A stretch of 64,000 nucleotides of DNA from [Actinobacillus] rossii (GTDB lineage: Bacteria > Pseudomonadota > Gammaproteobacteria > Enterobacterales > Pasteurellaceae): NCBI GenBank assembly GCA_900444965.1, contig UFRQ01000003.1, forward strand, positions 372,001-436,000. The letters run 5' to 3'. A program made the translations under genes and the position numbers. How positions within the stretch are numbered: the first letter of the stretch is position 1; each line of letters starts with the position of its first letter. Shown here one piece after another: positions 38,021 to 48,228 of the stretch. The notes beneath the pieces are model-generated. The model did no database searches and was not told where the DNA came from. It saw nothing but the letters and a program-made list of their open reading frames with translations.

Positions 38021-39379
38021 ATGGAATCCATACTTTTCTTTATTTTAGATATTCTCAAAGTACCTGCCGTATTAGTTGGACTTATTGCTTTAGTTGGTCT
38101 CATTGCACAGAAAAAATCTACACCTGACATTGTGAAAGGTACCGTTAAAACGATTCTCGGTTTCCTTGTGTTAGGTGGTGGTGCAACGGTTTTATTAAGT
38201 TCACTCACACCATTAGGCGGAATGTTTGAGCACGCATTTAATGTTCAAGGGATTATTCCAAATAACGAGGCAATTGTATCAATGGCATTAGAAAAATATG
38301 GTACTGCAACCGCGCTTATTATGGCATTCGGTATGCTTGCTAATATTCTTGTAGCACGTTTTACTCGTTTAAAATTTATTTTCCTAACAGGTCATCATAC
38401 ATTTTATATGGCTTGTATGATTGGTGTTATTCTTACTGTTGCTGGCTTTGAAGGTATCCAATTAATCTTTGTCGGCTCGCTAACCTTAGGGTTAATAATG
38501 GCATTCTTCCCTGCTTTAGCACATTTCTATATGAAAAAAATCACGGGTAGTGATGACGTTGGTTTTGGGCATTTCGGTACAATTGGTTATGCACTTTCGG
38601 GGGCCATTGGTCAAATTGTTGGCAAAGGTTCAAAATCTACCGAAGAAATGGATTTACCAAAAAATCTAGGTTTCCTACGTGATAGCTCAGTATCCATTTC
38701 ATTAACTATGATGGTAATTTATTTTGTATTAGCTATTGCGTCTGGTAATGAATATGTATCAACTAACTTTAGTAACGGCCAGCATTATTTAGTTTATGCA
38801 ACGATTCAAGCTATCACCTTTGCTGCTGGTGTATATGTTATCTTAGCAGGTGTACGATTGATCCTTGCTGAAATTGTTCCTGCATTTACAGGTATTTCAG
38901 AAAAATTAGTACCGAATGCAAAACCTGCTCTAGATTGTCCAATTGTATTTCCTTACGCACCTAATGCCGTATTAATTGGTTTCTTATCAAGCTTCGTTGG
39001 CGGTATTGTAGGATTAGTGTTGCTCGGTCAATTAAATTGGGTATTAATTTTACCTGGTGTTGTTCCTCACTTCTTTTGTGGCGCCACTGCTGGTGTATTC
39101 GGTAATGCAACAGGGGGACGCCGTGGCGCAATTCTAGGCGCATTTGTACATGGCGTATTAATTACATTCTTACCTGTATTTTTATTACCAGTTCTAGGTT
39201 CATTAGGTTTCGCTAATACCACTTTCTCCGATACTGATTTTGGTGGAGTTGGCATTGTATTGGGTAATATGGCACAATTTATGTCTAAAGATATGATTAT
39301 GGCAACAATTATTGCGATATTCTTATTACTTGTAGCTTACAATTATCTCGCTAAAAAACCAGCAAAACAGGAAGAATAA
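38021..39379 (+). CDS. PTS EIIC component of the UlaA (SgaT) family
   Basis: 452 residues, about eleven membrane helices, UlaA-type ascorbate permease fold. Typical conserved stretches include ATALIMAFGMLANILVARFT, LTGHHTFYMACM and GFGHFGTIGYALSGAIGQ. The family includes ascorbate permeases but also paralogues of unknown sugar. No ulaD, ulaE, ulaF or ulaG enzyme genes adjoin, and the regulator is LacI-type rather than UlaR (DeoR-type), so ascorbate is only a guess. GGAGTTACTT precedes the ATG. Confidence 0.88.
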   Translation: MESILFFILDILKVPAVLVGLIALVGLIAQKKSTPDIVKGTVKTILGFLVLGGGATVLLSSLTPLGGMFEHAFNVQGIIPNNEAIVSMALEKYGTATALIMAFGMLANILVARFTRLKFIFLTGHHTFYMACMIGVILTVAGFEGIQLIFVGSLTLGLIMAFFPALAHFYMKKITGSDDVGFGHFGTIGYALSGAIGQIVGKGSKSTEEMDLPKNLGFLRDSSVSISLTMMVIYFVLAIASGNEYVSTNFSNGQHYLVYATIQAITFAAGVYVILAGVRLILAEIVPAFTGISEKLVPNAKPALDCPIVFPYAPNAVLIGFLSSFVGGIVGLVLLGQLNWVLILPGVVPHFFCGATAGVFGNATGGRRGAILGAFVHGVLITFLPVFLLPVLGSLGFANTTFSDTDFGGVGIVLGNMAQFMSKDMIMATIIAIFLLLVAYNYLAKKPAKQEE

Positions 39380-39389
39380 TATAAAAGAT

Positions 39390-39410
39390 AAGGCGGATAT
39401 AGTCCGCCTT
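39390..39410. terminator. Terminator after the PTS operon
   Basis: AAGGCGGA pairs with TCCGCCTT around a 5-nt loop, between the convergent EIIC and TusA-like genes. The flanks are A/T-rich without a long T run. Confidence 0.75.
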
Positions 39411-39437
39411 AACATATTGATAAACAGTTGTTTTTTA

Positions 39438-39659
39438 TCATTTAATTACTGTCATTGTCCATTTTGCATCATCGATTTGCTCAAAGTCAGTGACTTCATA
39501 ACCTTCTTCGGCTGCCCAAGCTGGAATGGCTTCGGTTGCTTGTGTGCAGTCAAACTCAATAATAACGCCATCCCCTTTATTTAATTTTGCCATGGCTTCT
39601 TTGGCTTCCATTAATGGAAAAGGACAAACTAAACCCGCTGTTTCTAATTTTACTAACAT
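39438..39659 (-). CDS. TusA/YeeD-like sulfurtransferase
   Basis: 73 residues, SirA/TusA family. The active-site Cys is in GLVCPFPLMEAK (Cys12), the CPxP motif that carries persulfide. AAAAGGAAA precedes the ATG. It lies 18 bp after a YeeE/YedE-type transporter gene in the same operon, the pairing of thiosulfate uptake proteins TsuA and TsuB. In some genomes the same pair is named YedE-YedF and linked to selenium, so sulfur versus selenium is not settled. Confidence 0.87.
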   Translation of the reverse strand: MLVKLETAGLVCPFPLMEAKEAMAKLNKGDGVIIEFDCTQATEAIPAWAAEEGYEVTDFEQIDDAKWTMTVIK

Positions 39660-39677
39660 AGTATTTTCCTTTTATTT

Positions 39678-40700
39678 TTATTTCACGCGGCGAACGATTG
39701 TAAAATACGCTGCCGCCCAAGTACCTAAAATCATAACCGGTAATGAAACCCAACCTTGCCATGAGAAGAACGAAGTTTCTACCATCCCATTCCCAATGGA
39801 ACAGCCGCCTGCCCAGGTTGCGCCGATACCCATTAAAATACCACCAGCCGCACTTTTCAATATCGTATCGACATCTGGCACACGGAAACGGAATTCATTT
39901 GCGCCTTTTGCTGCGACAAAGGAGCCAATCAAAATACCCAATACTAAGAATACGCCCCAGTTAATAAATTTGCTGTCGCCCGTCACCAAAAATTGCATGA
40001 TATTCGCAGATGGGCCTGTAATTCCTAAACCAAATTCACGCCCAGTTGCAACACTTAACGGCCAAGCGACTGTAGCAATCAATCCGATAATAACGGCTGT
40101 TACAAAAGGGTTCCAGCGTTTTTCAAATAAAATATGCGCAAGTCCCGTTTTCTTTGGTTTCATCGTAGCGAGTTTCACTTTCGGTTTTGACAGTTGTTTA
40201 TAAACTAAGAAAAGCGTGACCGCACTTAATATTACCACTAAAATCCACGGCGATATTCCTAAGGTTTCATAAATGGTTTTCTGCTCTGTAGTCGCCAAGT
40301 TTTTCAAGCCAGAATTTAATTCACCTAATGGACCTGTACGCATCATCGCACTAAATAGCATATAAACAATTAATGCCACCCAACTACCGATCAAACCTTC
40401 GCCGGCACGATACCAAGTTCCTGTTGCACAACCACCCGCCAACACAATACCAATACCAAACACAAAGGCACCAATCAGCACAGCAATAGGGGCAAAGTTT
40501 TCCGCTGGCGCAACATTTAACACGCCTATTTCGTTAAGCAAGAAAAAACCAACAGATTGCACGGTAATCGCAATAAGCAACGCAATAAACATCTTGTTAT
40601 TTTTTGTGACATACATATCGCGAAATGCGCCAGTGATACAGAAACGTCCGCGTTGTAACACAAAACCAAATAAAAAACCACATAAAAGACCTGTAATCAT
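39678..40700 (-). CDS. YeeE/YedE-family sulfur (thiosulfate) transporter
   Basis: 340 residues, about nine membrane segments with the internal two-fold repeat of this family. Conserved Cys motifs lie in each half: VLAGGCATGTWYRAGEGL (about 100-117) and WAGGCSIGNGMVETSF (about 299-314). In TsuA such cysteines relay thiosulfate across the membrane. CTAAGGAG precedes the ATG. Paired with the downstream TusA-like gene, which could pick up the imported sulfane sulfur. Confidence 0.87.
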   Translation of the reverse strand: MITGLLCGFLFGFVLQRGRFCITGAFRDMYVTKNNKMFIALLIAITVQSVGFFLLNEIGVLNVAPAENFAPIAVLIGAFVFGIGIVLAGGCATGTWYRAGEGLIGSWVALIVYMLFSAMMRTGPLGELNSGLKNLATTEQKTIYETLGISPWILVVILSAVTLFLVYKQLSKPKVKLATMKPKKTGLAHILFEKRWNPFVTAVIIGLIATVAWPLSVATGREFGLGITGPSANIMQFLVTGDSKFINWGVFLVLGILIGSFVAAKGANEFRFRVPDVDTILKSAAGGILMGIGATWAGGCSIGNGMVETSFFSWQGWVSLPVMILGTWAAAYFTIVRRVK

Positions 40701-40791
40701 AAAAGCTCCTTAGAACACAAAGAGCTGTATTGTTATCAATTTGTTATTAACTCGCCAATAACTTTTTATACTTCTTTATATCGTTTGATTA

Positions 40792-41442
40792 TTACATCTT
40801 CATCAATTTAAAAACACGTTCAATTTCCACCGCACTTAATTCGCGGTATTTGCCGTTTTCAAGACCATCTATGGTTAAACCAGCCGCGGCATAACGTATC
40901 AAACGCAAAGTCGGAAAGCCGATATGGCCCGTCATACGGCGCACTTGACGATTTTTACCTTCACTGATTTTGATTTCTAACCAACTAGTTGGGATTTGCT
41001 TACGCTCACGAATGGGGGGACTGCGTTGCCATAAATTCGGTTCGGAAATTAACCGCACTTTGGCTGGTTGAGTTAAGCCATCTTTGAGTTCTACGCCGCG
41101 GCGTAAAAAATCTAAATTCTGTTCCGTAGGAATCCCTTCTACCTGTACCCAATAAGTTTTTTCCGTTTTGAATTTTGGATCCGCTAAACGATGTTGTAAT
41201 GTGCCATTGTTGGTTAAAATCAGCAGTCCTTCACTGTCACGATCAAGGCGACCGGCGGCATAGATATTCGGAATAGGAATAAAATCTTTGAGTGTGGCAC
41301 GCCCATTTTCATCAGTGAATTGCGTTAACACATCAAAGGGTTTATTGAACAAAATAATTTTGGTTTCCGCTAAAGAAAGGGGCGTAGAACGAGCTTTTGT
41401 CGGTGTTTTTTTATGTTGGCGATAAAATGTTGGCGTTTTCAT
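40792..41442 (-). CDS. rluE: 23S rRNA pseudouridine synthase RluE
   Basis: Makes pseudouridine 2457 in 23S rRNA. 216 residues from [11 protein letters not shown]. The frame stays open 13 codons further upstream, towards rbsR, but those residues are not family-like. The catalytic Asp is in [19 protein letters not shown] (about residue 75), and the motif [18 protein letters not shown] follows near the C-terminus. It lacks an S4 domain, as RluE does. It starts 40 bp after the rbsR stop, in the same direction, so read-through from the ribose operon is possible. Confidence 0.92.
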   Translation of the reverse strand: MKTPTFYRQHKKTPTKARSTPLSLAETKIILFNKPFDVLTQFTDENGRATLKDFIPIPNIYAAGRLDRDSEGLLILTNNGTLQHRLADPKFKTEKTYWVQVEGIPTEQNLDFLRRGVELKDGLTQPAKVRLISEPNLWQRSPPIRERKQIPTSWLEIKISEGKNRQVRRMTGHIGFPTLRLIRYAAAGLTIDGLENGKYRELSAVEIERVFKLMKM

Positions 41443-41481
41443 AATCAAGCTGAATAAGAAATTTAAACGCCAATATAGCAA

Positions 41482-42483
41482 TTATTCGCTGAGCCTGGCA
41501 ACTGAACTGCGCGAGATAACTTCAGGCTTAAGAATTAAAGTGCGGTTCGTTTTTTCAGGATTTTTGATACGTTCCAATAAAGTTTCCACCGCTAATTTGC
41601 CCAATTCTATTTTGGGTTGATGTACGGTGGTTAACGGCGGTGCAAGGTATTGAGCGAGATCGATATTATCATAGCCAATAATGGACATATCTTTTGGCAC
41701 GCTTAACTGGTGTTTCCAAAGAGTTTGATACGCGCCTACGGCAATAGTATCGCTACAAGCAAATACAGCAGTTGGACGTTCTTTTTGTTGCAACAATTTT
41801 TCCATACCGACAATACCACTCTCAAAATCAAAATGGCTTTCCACAATCCAATGGGGGTTTAAAGGAACTTGTGCTTCGGACAAGGCTTTTTTGTAACCAT
41901 TGAGACGATTTAAAGCGAGCGGTTTTTGTAGATTTCCTGTGATAATACCGATTTTCCGATGTCCCTGTTCAAGCAAATATTTTGTAGCAAGATAACCGCC
42001 CAGCTCAGAATCTTCTAAAATTTTGTCCGCACTTAATGCCGTCGGCCACCAATCCATTACCACCGCAGGAATACTTATCTCAAGAGAAAGCTGCTCCGCT
42101 AAATGGGTTTCCGTACTCATCAGCAACAAACCATCCACCTGTTTTTGGATTAACATTTGCAAACTACTTTGCAAACGTTGGCTATCGCCATTGGTATTCG
42201 TCAAAATGAGATTGTAATCATTTTGGGCACAATAGCCTTCCACCGCTGCGACGACTTCAGCAAAAAATGGGTTATTGCTAGCTGTGACTAACATACCGAT
42301 AGTCTGTGTTTTTTTAAGTTTAAAACTACGCGCTAAAGCAGATGGTTGGTAATTCAATTCACGCACGACCGCCATAATTTTTTCACGCATTTCATCACTC
42401 ACAAACCGCGTCCCATTAATCACGTGAGACACGGTTGATGTGGAAACTTGCGCGATACGCGCGATGTCTTTCATTGTCGCCAT
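41482..42483 (-). CDS. rbsR: Ribose operon repressor RbsR
   Basis: LacI-family repressor of 333 residues. The N-terminal DNA-binding domain is [20 protein letters not shown], followed by the hinge helix ([14 protein letters not shown]) and a ribose-binding-like effector domain. It is the last gene of rbsDACBKR and starts 12 bp after rbsK. The palindrome before rbsD is its expected operator, so the operon is autoregulated. Confidence 0.94.
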   Translation of the reverse strand: MATMKDIARIAQVSTSTVSHVINGTRFVSDEMREKIMAVVRELNYQPSALARSFKLKKTQTIGMLVTASNNPFFAEVVAAVEGYCAQNDYNLILTNTNGDSQRLQSSLQMLIQKQVDGLLLMSTETHLAEQLSLEISIPAVVMDWWPTALSADKILEDSELGGYLATKYLLEQGHRKIGIITGNLQKPLALNRLNGYKKALSEAQVPLNPHWIVESHFDFESGIVGMEKLLQQKERPTAVFACSDTIAVGAYQTLWKHQLSVPKDMSIIGYDNIDLAQYLAPPLTTVHQPKIELGKLAVETLLERIKNPEKTNRTLILKPEVISRSSVARLSE

Positions 42484-42495
42484 AAGTTCAAAAAT

Positions 42496-43431
42496 TTAAT
42501 GTTGCTGAGCCAATAAAAAATCTAAGGTTTCCTGTCTTGACGGAATGGACGGTTGCGCGCCTTTACGCGTCACGCTAATCGCCGCCGCCGCATGGGCAAA
42601 TTTAATGGCATCGAACGTATTTTTTCCGTCTAAAAGTGCGGTTAAAAATGCACCGTTAAAAGTATCCCCTGCCGCCGTGGTGTCCACGGCATTAACCCGA
42701 AAACCTGACACAATTTCGCCTTTCCCATTTTCACTGACATACACGCCTTTTGAGCCTAAAGTAATCAGCACCATCGCAATGCCTTTTTGGTGAAAAAATT
42801 GTGCCGCGTTGACCGCACTTTGCTCATCCGTCACGGTAACACCCGTTAAAATTTCCGTTTCTGTTTCATTCGGGGTGATAATGTCGATTTGGCGTAATAA
42901 TTCATCAGGTAAACTCCGCGCTGGTGCAGGATTTAACACGACCTTTGTGCTATGGGCTTTTGCTAATTGGGCCGCTTTAAGAATGGCAGGCAACGGTGCT
43001 TCAAGTTGCATTAACAAAGCATCCGCTTGCGTGATTTCATCGGCAAACTGCGCCACTTGCGCTTCATCCAAACAGGCATTGGCACCCGCTGAAATGACAA
43101 TACTATTTTCACCGCTCGCCGCCACTTGGATCATGGCAATTCCTGTGGTTTGCCCTGGTTTTTCCAAAATAGGCGTAACATTAATTCCGTCATCCGCAAA
43201 GGCCTGTTTCATTGTTCGCCCAATACCATCCGCACCAATGCACCCCATAAAGCTAATGGCTGTTGTCGATTTATCGCACAAGCGCGCCGCCGCCACTGCT
43301 TGATTAGCCCCTTTGCCACCATAAGCGATATGGTAATCTGAACCGGTTAATGTCTCACCAGGTTTGGCAAAGTGCGGTACAGAAATCACATGATCTGCGT
43401 TAATACTGCCTAGGATTGTGAGTTTTTTCAT
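42496..43431 (-). CDS. rbsK: Ribokinase
   Basis: Phosphorylates D-ribose to ribose-5-phosphate. 311 residues, PfkB fold. The N-terminal substrate motif GSINADHVISVPHFAKPGET, GGKGANQAVAAARL (about 38-51) and the C-terminal signature DTTAAGDTFNGAFLTAL (about 249-265) with the catalytic Asp are intact. It lies downstream of rbsB across a terminator-like hairpin, which would reduce its expression relative to the binding protein. Confidence 0.96.
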   Translation of the reverse strand: MKKLTILGSINADHVISVPHFAKPGETLTGSDYHIAYGGKGANQAVAAARLCDKSTTAISFMGCIGADGIGRTMKQAFADDGINVTPILEKPGQTTGIAMIQVAASGENSIVISAGANACLDEAQVAQFADEITQADALLMQLEAPLPAILKAAQLAKAHSTKVVLNPAPARSLPDELLRQIDIITPNETETEILTGVTVTDEQSAVNAAQFFHQKGIAMVLITLGSKGVYVSENGKGEIVSGFRVNAVDTTAAGDTFNGAFLTALLDGKNTFDAIKFAHAAAAISVTRKGAQPSIPSRQETLDFLLAQQH

Positions 43432-43451
43432 AATGTACCCTTGGTAAAAAT

Positions 43452-43471
43452 AGGGCGTAAATATACGCCCT
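43452..43471 (-). terminator. Intra-operon hairpin between rbsB and rbsK
   Basis: AGGGCGTA pairs with TACGCCCT around a 4-nt loop. On the minus strand it is followed by TTTTTACC. It sits just after the rbsB stop, where partial termination would leave more rbsDACB than rbsKR mRNA. Confidence 0.7.
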
Positions 43472-43484
43472 TTGAGTTAACTCA

Positions 43485-44387
<903 letters not shown>

Positions 44388-45353
44388 TTATGCTTTTTTA
44401 CTACCAAGGTAATTGTCTGCGAGTACCGCCACTAAAATCACTAACGCTTTGGCAATCATTTGGTAATAAGATGAAATATCTAATAAATTTAATGCGTTAT
44501 TTAGGAAACCAATAATTAATGCCCCGATAAGCGTTCCCATAACGCGCCCTTTACCGCCCATTAAACTTGTCCCACCGACAACAACTGCTGCAATCGCGTC
44601 TAATTCATAAGAAACGCCAGCCGTGGGTTGGGCTGATGATAAACGTGAAGTTACGATCAAACCCGCTAAGGCGGACAAGAAGCCACTGACAGCAAAAACA
44701 AAAATTTTGATTTTATTGACATTAATCCCTGAAAGTTGAGTTGCGGCTTCATTGCCCCCTAAGGCATAAATATAACGACCAATTCGGGTGTGTTTTAAAA
44801 TGTACCAAGCCACCGCAAAAACAATAGCCATTAACCAAATTGGCACAGGAATCCCTAATAAATAGCCTGTACCTAAAAACGCAAACTGATCGGCGGCATC
44901 GGAAAAGCCTGTACTAATTGGGCGGCCATCGGTATAAACCATGGTCACACCGCGTAATAATGTCATCGTCACTAAGGTTGCGATAAAGGCTTGAACTTTC
45001 CCTTTTGCTACGATGGCACCACTAATACCACCAAGTAATGTGCCTAACACTAAAACTGCCGGGATCACCAATAAAATCGGATATTCACTACCTACAAGTG
45101 ATGCCGCAATCGCGCCGGTTAATGCCAGTACAGAGCCGACAGATAAATCGATCCCTGCAATTAAAATCACGAATGTCATTCCCACGGCAATAATCGCGTT
45201 CACCGAGGTTTGGCGAAGAATATTGAGAATATTATCCATCGAGAAAAAATCAGGGTTGATAACTGAAACAATGGCAATCAGAACCAATAACGCCACAATA
45301 GAACGTTGTTCAAGTAAGAATTTGCCTAATTTGAACGTATTTTGCGTATTCAT
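44388..45353 (-). CDS. rbsC: Ribose ABC transporter permease
   Basis: Inner-membrane channel of the ribose importer, 321 residues and about ten helices. Family motifs: VIAGIDLSVGSVLALTGAIA-like segment (about 65-84) and the EAA-like loop GGNEAATQLSGINVNKIK (about 197-214) that contacts RbsA. GACGGAG precedes the ATG. Works with RbsA and RbsB. Confidence 0.96.
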   Translation of the reverse strand: MNTQNTFKLGKFLLEQRSIVALLVLIAIVSVINPDFFSMDNILNILRQTSVNAIIAVGMTFVILIAGIDLSVGSVLALTGAIAASLVGSEYPILLVIPAVLVLGTLLGGISGAIVAKGKVQAFIATLVTMTLLRGVTMVYTDGRPISTGFSDAADQFAFLGTGYLLGIPVPIWLMAIVFAVAWYILKHTRIGRYIYALGGNEAATQLSGINVNKIKIFVFAVSGFLSALAGLIVTSRLSSAQPTAGVSYELDAIAAVVVGGTSLMGGKGRVMGTLIGALIIGFLNNALNLLDISSYYQMIAKALVILVAVLADNYLGSKKA

Positions 45354-45368
45354 AAAAACTCCGTCAGT

Positions 45369-46865
45369 TTAAACCGCACTTTTACCAATTGCCGCGGCAA
45401 GTAATTTTTCTTGTGTCGCTTCTTCGCGAGAAAATTCACCACTAATTCGCCCTTCTCGCATTACTAATATACGGTCGGACATTCCCAACACTTCCGGCAT
45501 TTCTGATGACACAAGGATAATACTCAAGCCATCTTGTTTAAATTTATTAATGAGTTGATAAATTTCTTTTTTCGCCCCAACATCAACACCACGTGTTGGT
45601 TCATCTAAAATTAAGACATTAGGACGGGTCATCAACCCTTTTGCGATCGCCACTTTCTGTTGGTTTCCCCCTGAAAGTAAACCAATTTGCTGATCACGAC
45701 TTGGGGTTTTGATATTGAACATCAAGATAAAATCATCTACCGCAAGTTGCTCCGAATCATGGCGGATACGGCAAGCTTTTGAAAAATGATCTAAGGCAGT
45801 CAGTGACATATTTTCTTTTACCGACATCCCTAAAATTAAACCGTCACCTTTACGATCTTCTGAAATATAAACAATGCCATTATTCAAGCCGTCTTGCGGA
45901 CAATCATTTGAAATCGTTTTTCCATTTAACCGCACTTCACCGCTTTCTTTAGGCAACGCCCCATAAAGCACTTTCATTAATTCTGTACGTCCTGCGCCCA
46001 TTAAGCCTGAAATGCCTAAAATTTCGCCCGTACGCAATGTAAAGCTCACGTTGTGCACACCACTACCAGAAAGCTGGTTAATCTCTAAACGGACTTCACC
46101 TTCAGGAACATCAACATGAGGATATTGCTCATCAAGACGGCGTCCAACCATCATTTCAATCAAACGATCTTCAGTTAACTCCGCAACGGCCACTTCACCG
46201 ATAAATTGACCATCGCGTAAAACTGCCACATCATCACAAATTTCAAAAATTTCTTTAATACGATGAGAAATATAAACAATGCCCCGTTTTTCCGCTTTTA
46301 ACTCGCTAATAACGTTGAATAACGCTTCGGTTTCCGTATCTGTTAATGCATCCGTTGGTTCATCCATAATGATGACTTTGCTTTCAAAACTTAAGGCTTT
46401 TGCAATTTCCACCATTTGTTGCTCGCCAATGGACAATTCTGAACAAAGTTGATGACTACTATGAGAGACATTTAAACGCGCTAACAGCTTATCCGCTTCT
46501 GCGTGCATTTTTTTCCAATCGATAGACCCAAAAGGCGTAGTAAATTCACGACCTAAAAAGATATTTTCAGCAATGGTTAAATTACCCACTAAATTTAATT
46601 CTTGGTGAATAATGCTGATGCCTGCTTCTTGCGAGTGTTTCGGACCTTTGAACGCGACTTGATGACCAAGATATTCAATCGTGCCTGCATCTTTACTATA
46701 AATCCCTGTCAGCACTTTCATTAATGTTGACTTACCCGCGCCGTTTTCACCCATTAATGCCATAGCACGACCGGCATACACAGATAAACAGGCATTACTT
46801 AATGCCTTCACACCAGGGAAAGATTTATCGATACCACTAATTTTTAAGAGTGTTTCTCGTTCCAT
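45369..46865 (-). CDS. rbsA: Ribose ABC transporter ATP-binding protein
   Basis: Tandem ATPase of 498 residues energising ribose uptake. First domain: Walker [13 protein letters not shown] (about 39-50), signature [15 protein letters not shown] and Walker [14 protein letters not shown]. Second domain has the degenerate Walker [13 protein letters not shown], then [15 protein letters not shown] and [16 protein letters not shown], as in all RbsA/MglA proteins. It lies between rbsD and rbsC. Confidence 0.96.
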   Translation of the reverse strand: MERETLLKISGIDKSFPGVKALSNACLSVYAGRAMALMGENGAGKSTLMKVLTGIYSKDAGTIEYLGHQVAFKGPKHSQEAGISIIHQELNLVGNLTIAENIFLGREFTTPFGSIDWKKMHAEADKLLARLNVSHSSHQLCSELSIGEQQMVEIAKALSFESKVIIMDEPTDALTDTETEALFNVISELKAEKRGIVYISHRIKEIFEICDDVAVLRDGQFIGEVAVAELTEDRLIEMMVGRRLDEQYPHVDVPEGEVRLEINQLSGSGVHNVSFTLRTGEILGISGLMGAGRTELMKVLYGALPKESGEVRLNGKTISNDCPQDGLNNGIVYISEDRKGDGLILGMSVKENMSLTALDHFSKACRIRHDSEQLAVDDFILMFNIKTPSRDQQIGLLSGGNQQKVAIAKGLMTRPNVLILDEPTRGVDVGAKKEIYQLINKFKQDGLSIILVSSEMPEVLGMSDRILVMREGRISGEFSREEATQEKLLAAAIGKSAV

Positions 46866-46874
46866 AACATCGTC

Positions 46875-47294
46875 CTAAAATGGCACACCGGATACTAAAA
46901 TAACATTCGCATAAGGTGAACATTCCCCTGAACGCACAATTGCTTTAGACTCATGGCTCAGTTTTTTGAAATCTTCATGGGAAAGATATTCCACAGGAAT
47001 GTGATTGCCTTGGGCTTTTTCCAATTTGTTCAAATGCGCCAAAAGTGCGGTCAAAATTTGTGGATTTTTTTGTTTAATTTCTTCCGCCAAAATAGCACGT
47101 TCTACAAACATTTCACTGGTGGTGGCATAAAGCGTGTCAAGAAAACGAGGAACGCCTTGAGTTAACGCTAAATCAATGCGCTCCACAAACTCAGGAATAG
47201 GTAATCCCGCATCACAAATTGTGACCATATCTGTATGCCCAAGGGTCGCAATAGCATGAGAAAGTTGAGCATTTAAAATTGTGTTTTTTTTCAT
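46875..47294 (-). CDS. rbsD: D-ribose pyranase
   Basis: Interconverts pyranose and furanose forms of ribose so that ribokinase can use it. 139 residues. The catalytic His is in [20 protein letters not shown] (His20-type residue near the N-terminus), with [15 protein letters not shown] and the C-terminal [17 protein letters not shown] characteristic of RbsD. First gene of the operon, under the RbsR palindrome and CRP site. Confidence 0.95.
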   Translation of the reverse strand: MKKNTILNAQLSHAIATLGHTDMVTICDAGLPIPEFVERIDLALTQGVPRFLDTLYATTSEMFVERAILAEEIKQKNPQILTALLAHLNKLEKAQGNHIPVEYLSHEDFKKLSHESKAIVRSGECSPYANVILVSGVPF

Positions 47295-47325
47295 TTTTGC
47301 GCTCCATCATGTTTATCTCTCAGTC

Positions 47326-47341
47326 ATCGAAACGTTTCGAT
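47326..47341 (-). promoter_or_regulatory. RbsR operator (16-bp perfect palindrome)
   Basis: ATCGAAACGTTTCGAT is perfectly symmetric and contains GCGAAACGTTTCGC-like core of the known RbsR operator. It lies 32 bp upstream of the rbsD start, overlapping the expected promoter. Confidence 0.9.
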
Positions 47342-47402
47342 ATAATTTGTATGCAAAAGATAGCGAGAAAAAAATAAAAAGAGAAATACTTTTGTTTGAT
47401 TT

Positions 47403-47418
47403 TGTGAAATGGATCACA
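47403..47418. promoter_or_regulatory. CRP-binding site upstream of rbsD
   Basis: TGTGAAATGGATCACA matches TGTGA-N6-TCACA at all ten fixed positions. It lies about 60 bp upstream of the RbsR operator. Catabolite activation of ribose uptake is the expected role. The divergent recO start lies about 85 bp on the other side. Confidence 0.88.
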
Positions 47419-47502
47419 AATTTTTGGTTATAACTTATTAGAGATAATGCTAAAAGTGCGGTCAAATTTCTGCTAGAATAGCGCGACTTTTTAATAGGAT
47501 AA

Positions 47503-48228
47503 TTGACAACCTACGTGACGATTGAAAATTTCCAACGCGGATTTGTTTTGCATCGTAAAGCATATAGCGAAACGAGTTTGTTAGTCGATCTGTTTACGGA
47601 AGAAACAGGACGTTTAACTGTGCTGGCAAAAGGCGCGCGAGCCAAACGTTCTGCTTGGAAAAGCATATTACAGCCTTTTACGCCCTTGCTGTTACGATGG
47701 ACAGGAAAAGGCAGTTTAAAAACGCTGACTAAAGCAGAACCCGCGGCGATTACCTTACCCTTACAACAGACGGCATTATTTAGTGGGTTTTATGTCAATG
47801 AATTGATTTCACGCGTCATTGAACCGGAAACCTCTCATTCGCTCTTATTTCAATGTTATTTGCAATGCTTAACTCGTTTAGCAACAGACACTTCGGTTGA
47901 ACCGGCATTACGCACCTTCGAGTTTCAGTTATTGCAAACATTGGGATATGCTGTCAGTTTCACGCATTGTGCAGGCTCTGGTCTTCCCGTAGAGAGTGGA
48001 ATGACTTATCGTTATCGAGAAGAAAAAGGATTTATCGCGTCTTTAATTAAAGATAATTTGACCTTTTATGGCAGAGAATTACTCGCTTTTAAGACGAAAA
48101 ATTTTCAAGATCCGTCAGTATTGCAGGCAGCAAAACGTTTTACACGTATCGCGCTGAAACCTTACTTGGGCAATGCGCCCTTGAAAAGTCGAGAATTATT
48201 CACACAAAACATATTACATTTGAAATAA
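47503..48228 (+). CDS. recO: DNA repair protein RecO
   Basis: Recombination mediator that loads RecA on single-stranded DNA with RecR. 241 residues from a TTG start. A GTG at 47515 is the alternative. Neither has ideal spacing to AGGA (47496-47499). The N-terminal OB-fold reads [21 protein letters not shown], followed by the helical domain. It ends TAATG, overlapping the rlmD start. Mature Cys zinc ligands seen in some RecO proteins are not obvious here. Confidence 0.9.
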   Translation: MTTYVTIENFQRGFVLHRKAYSETSLLVDLFTEETGRLTVLAKGARAKRSAWKSILQPFTPLLLRWTGKGSLKTLTKAEPAAITLPLQQTALFSGFYVNELISRVIEPETSHSLLFQCYLQCLTRLATDTSVEPALRTFEFQLLQTLGYAVSFTHCAGSGLPVESGMTYRYREEKGFIASLIKDNLTFYGRELLAFKTKNFQDPSVLQAAKRFTRIALKPYLGNAPLKSRELFTQNILHLK

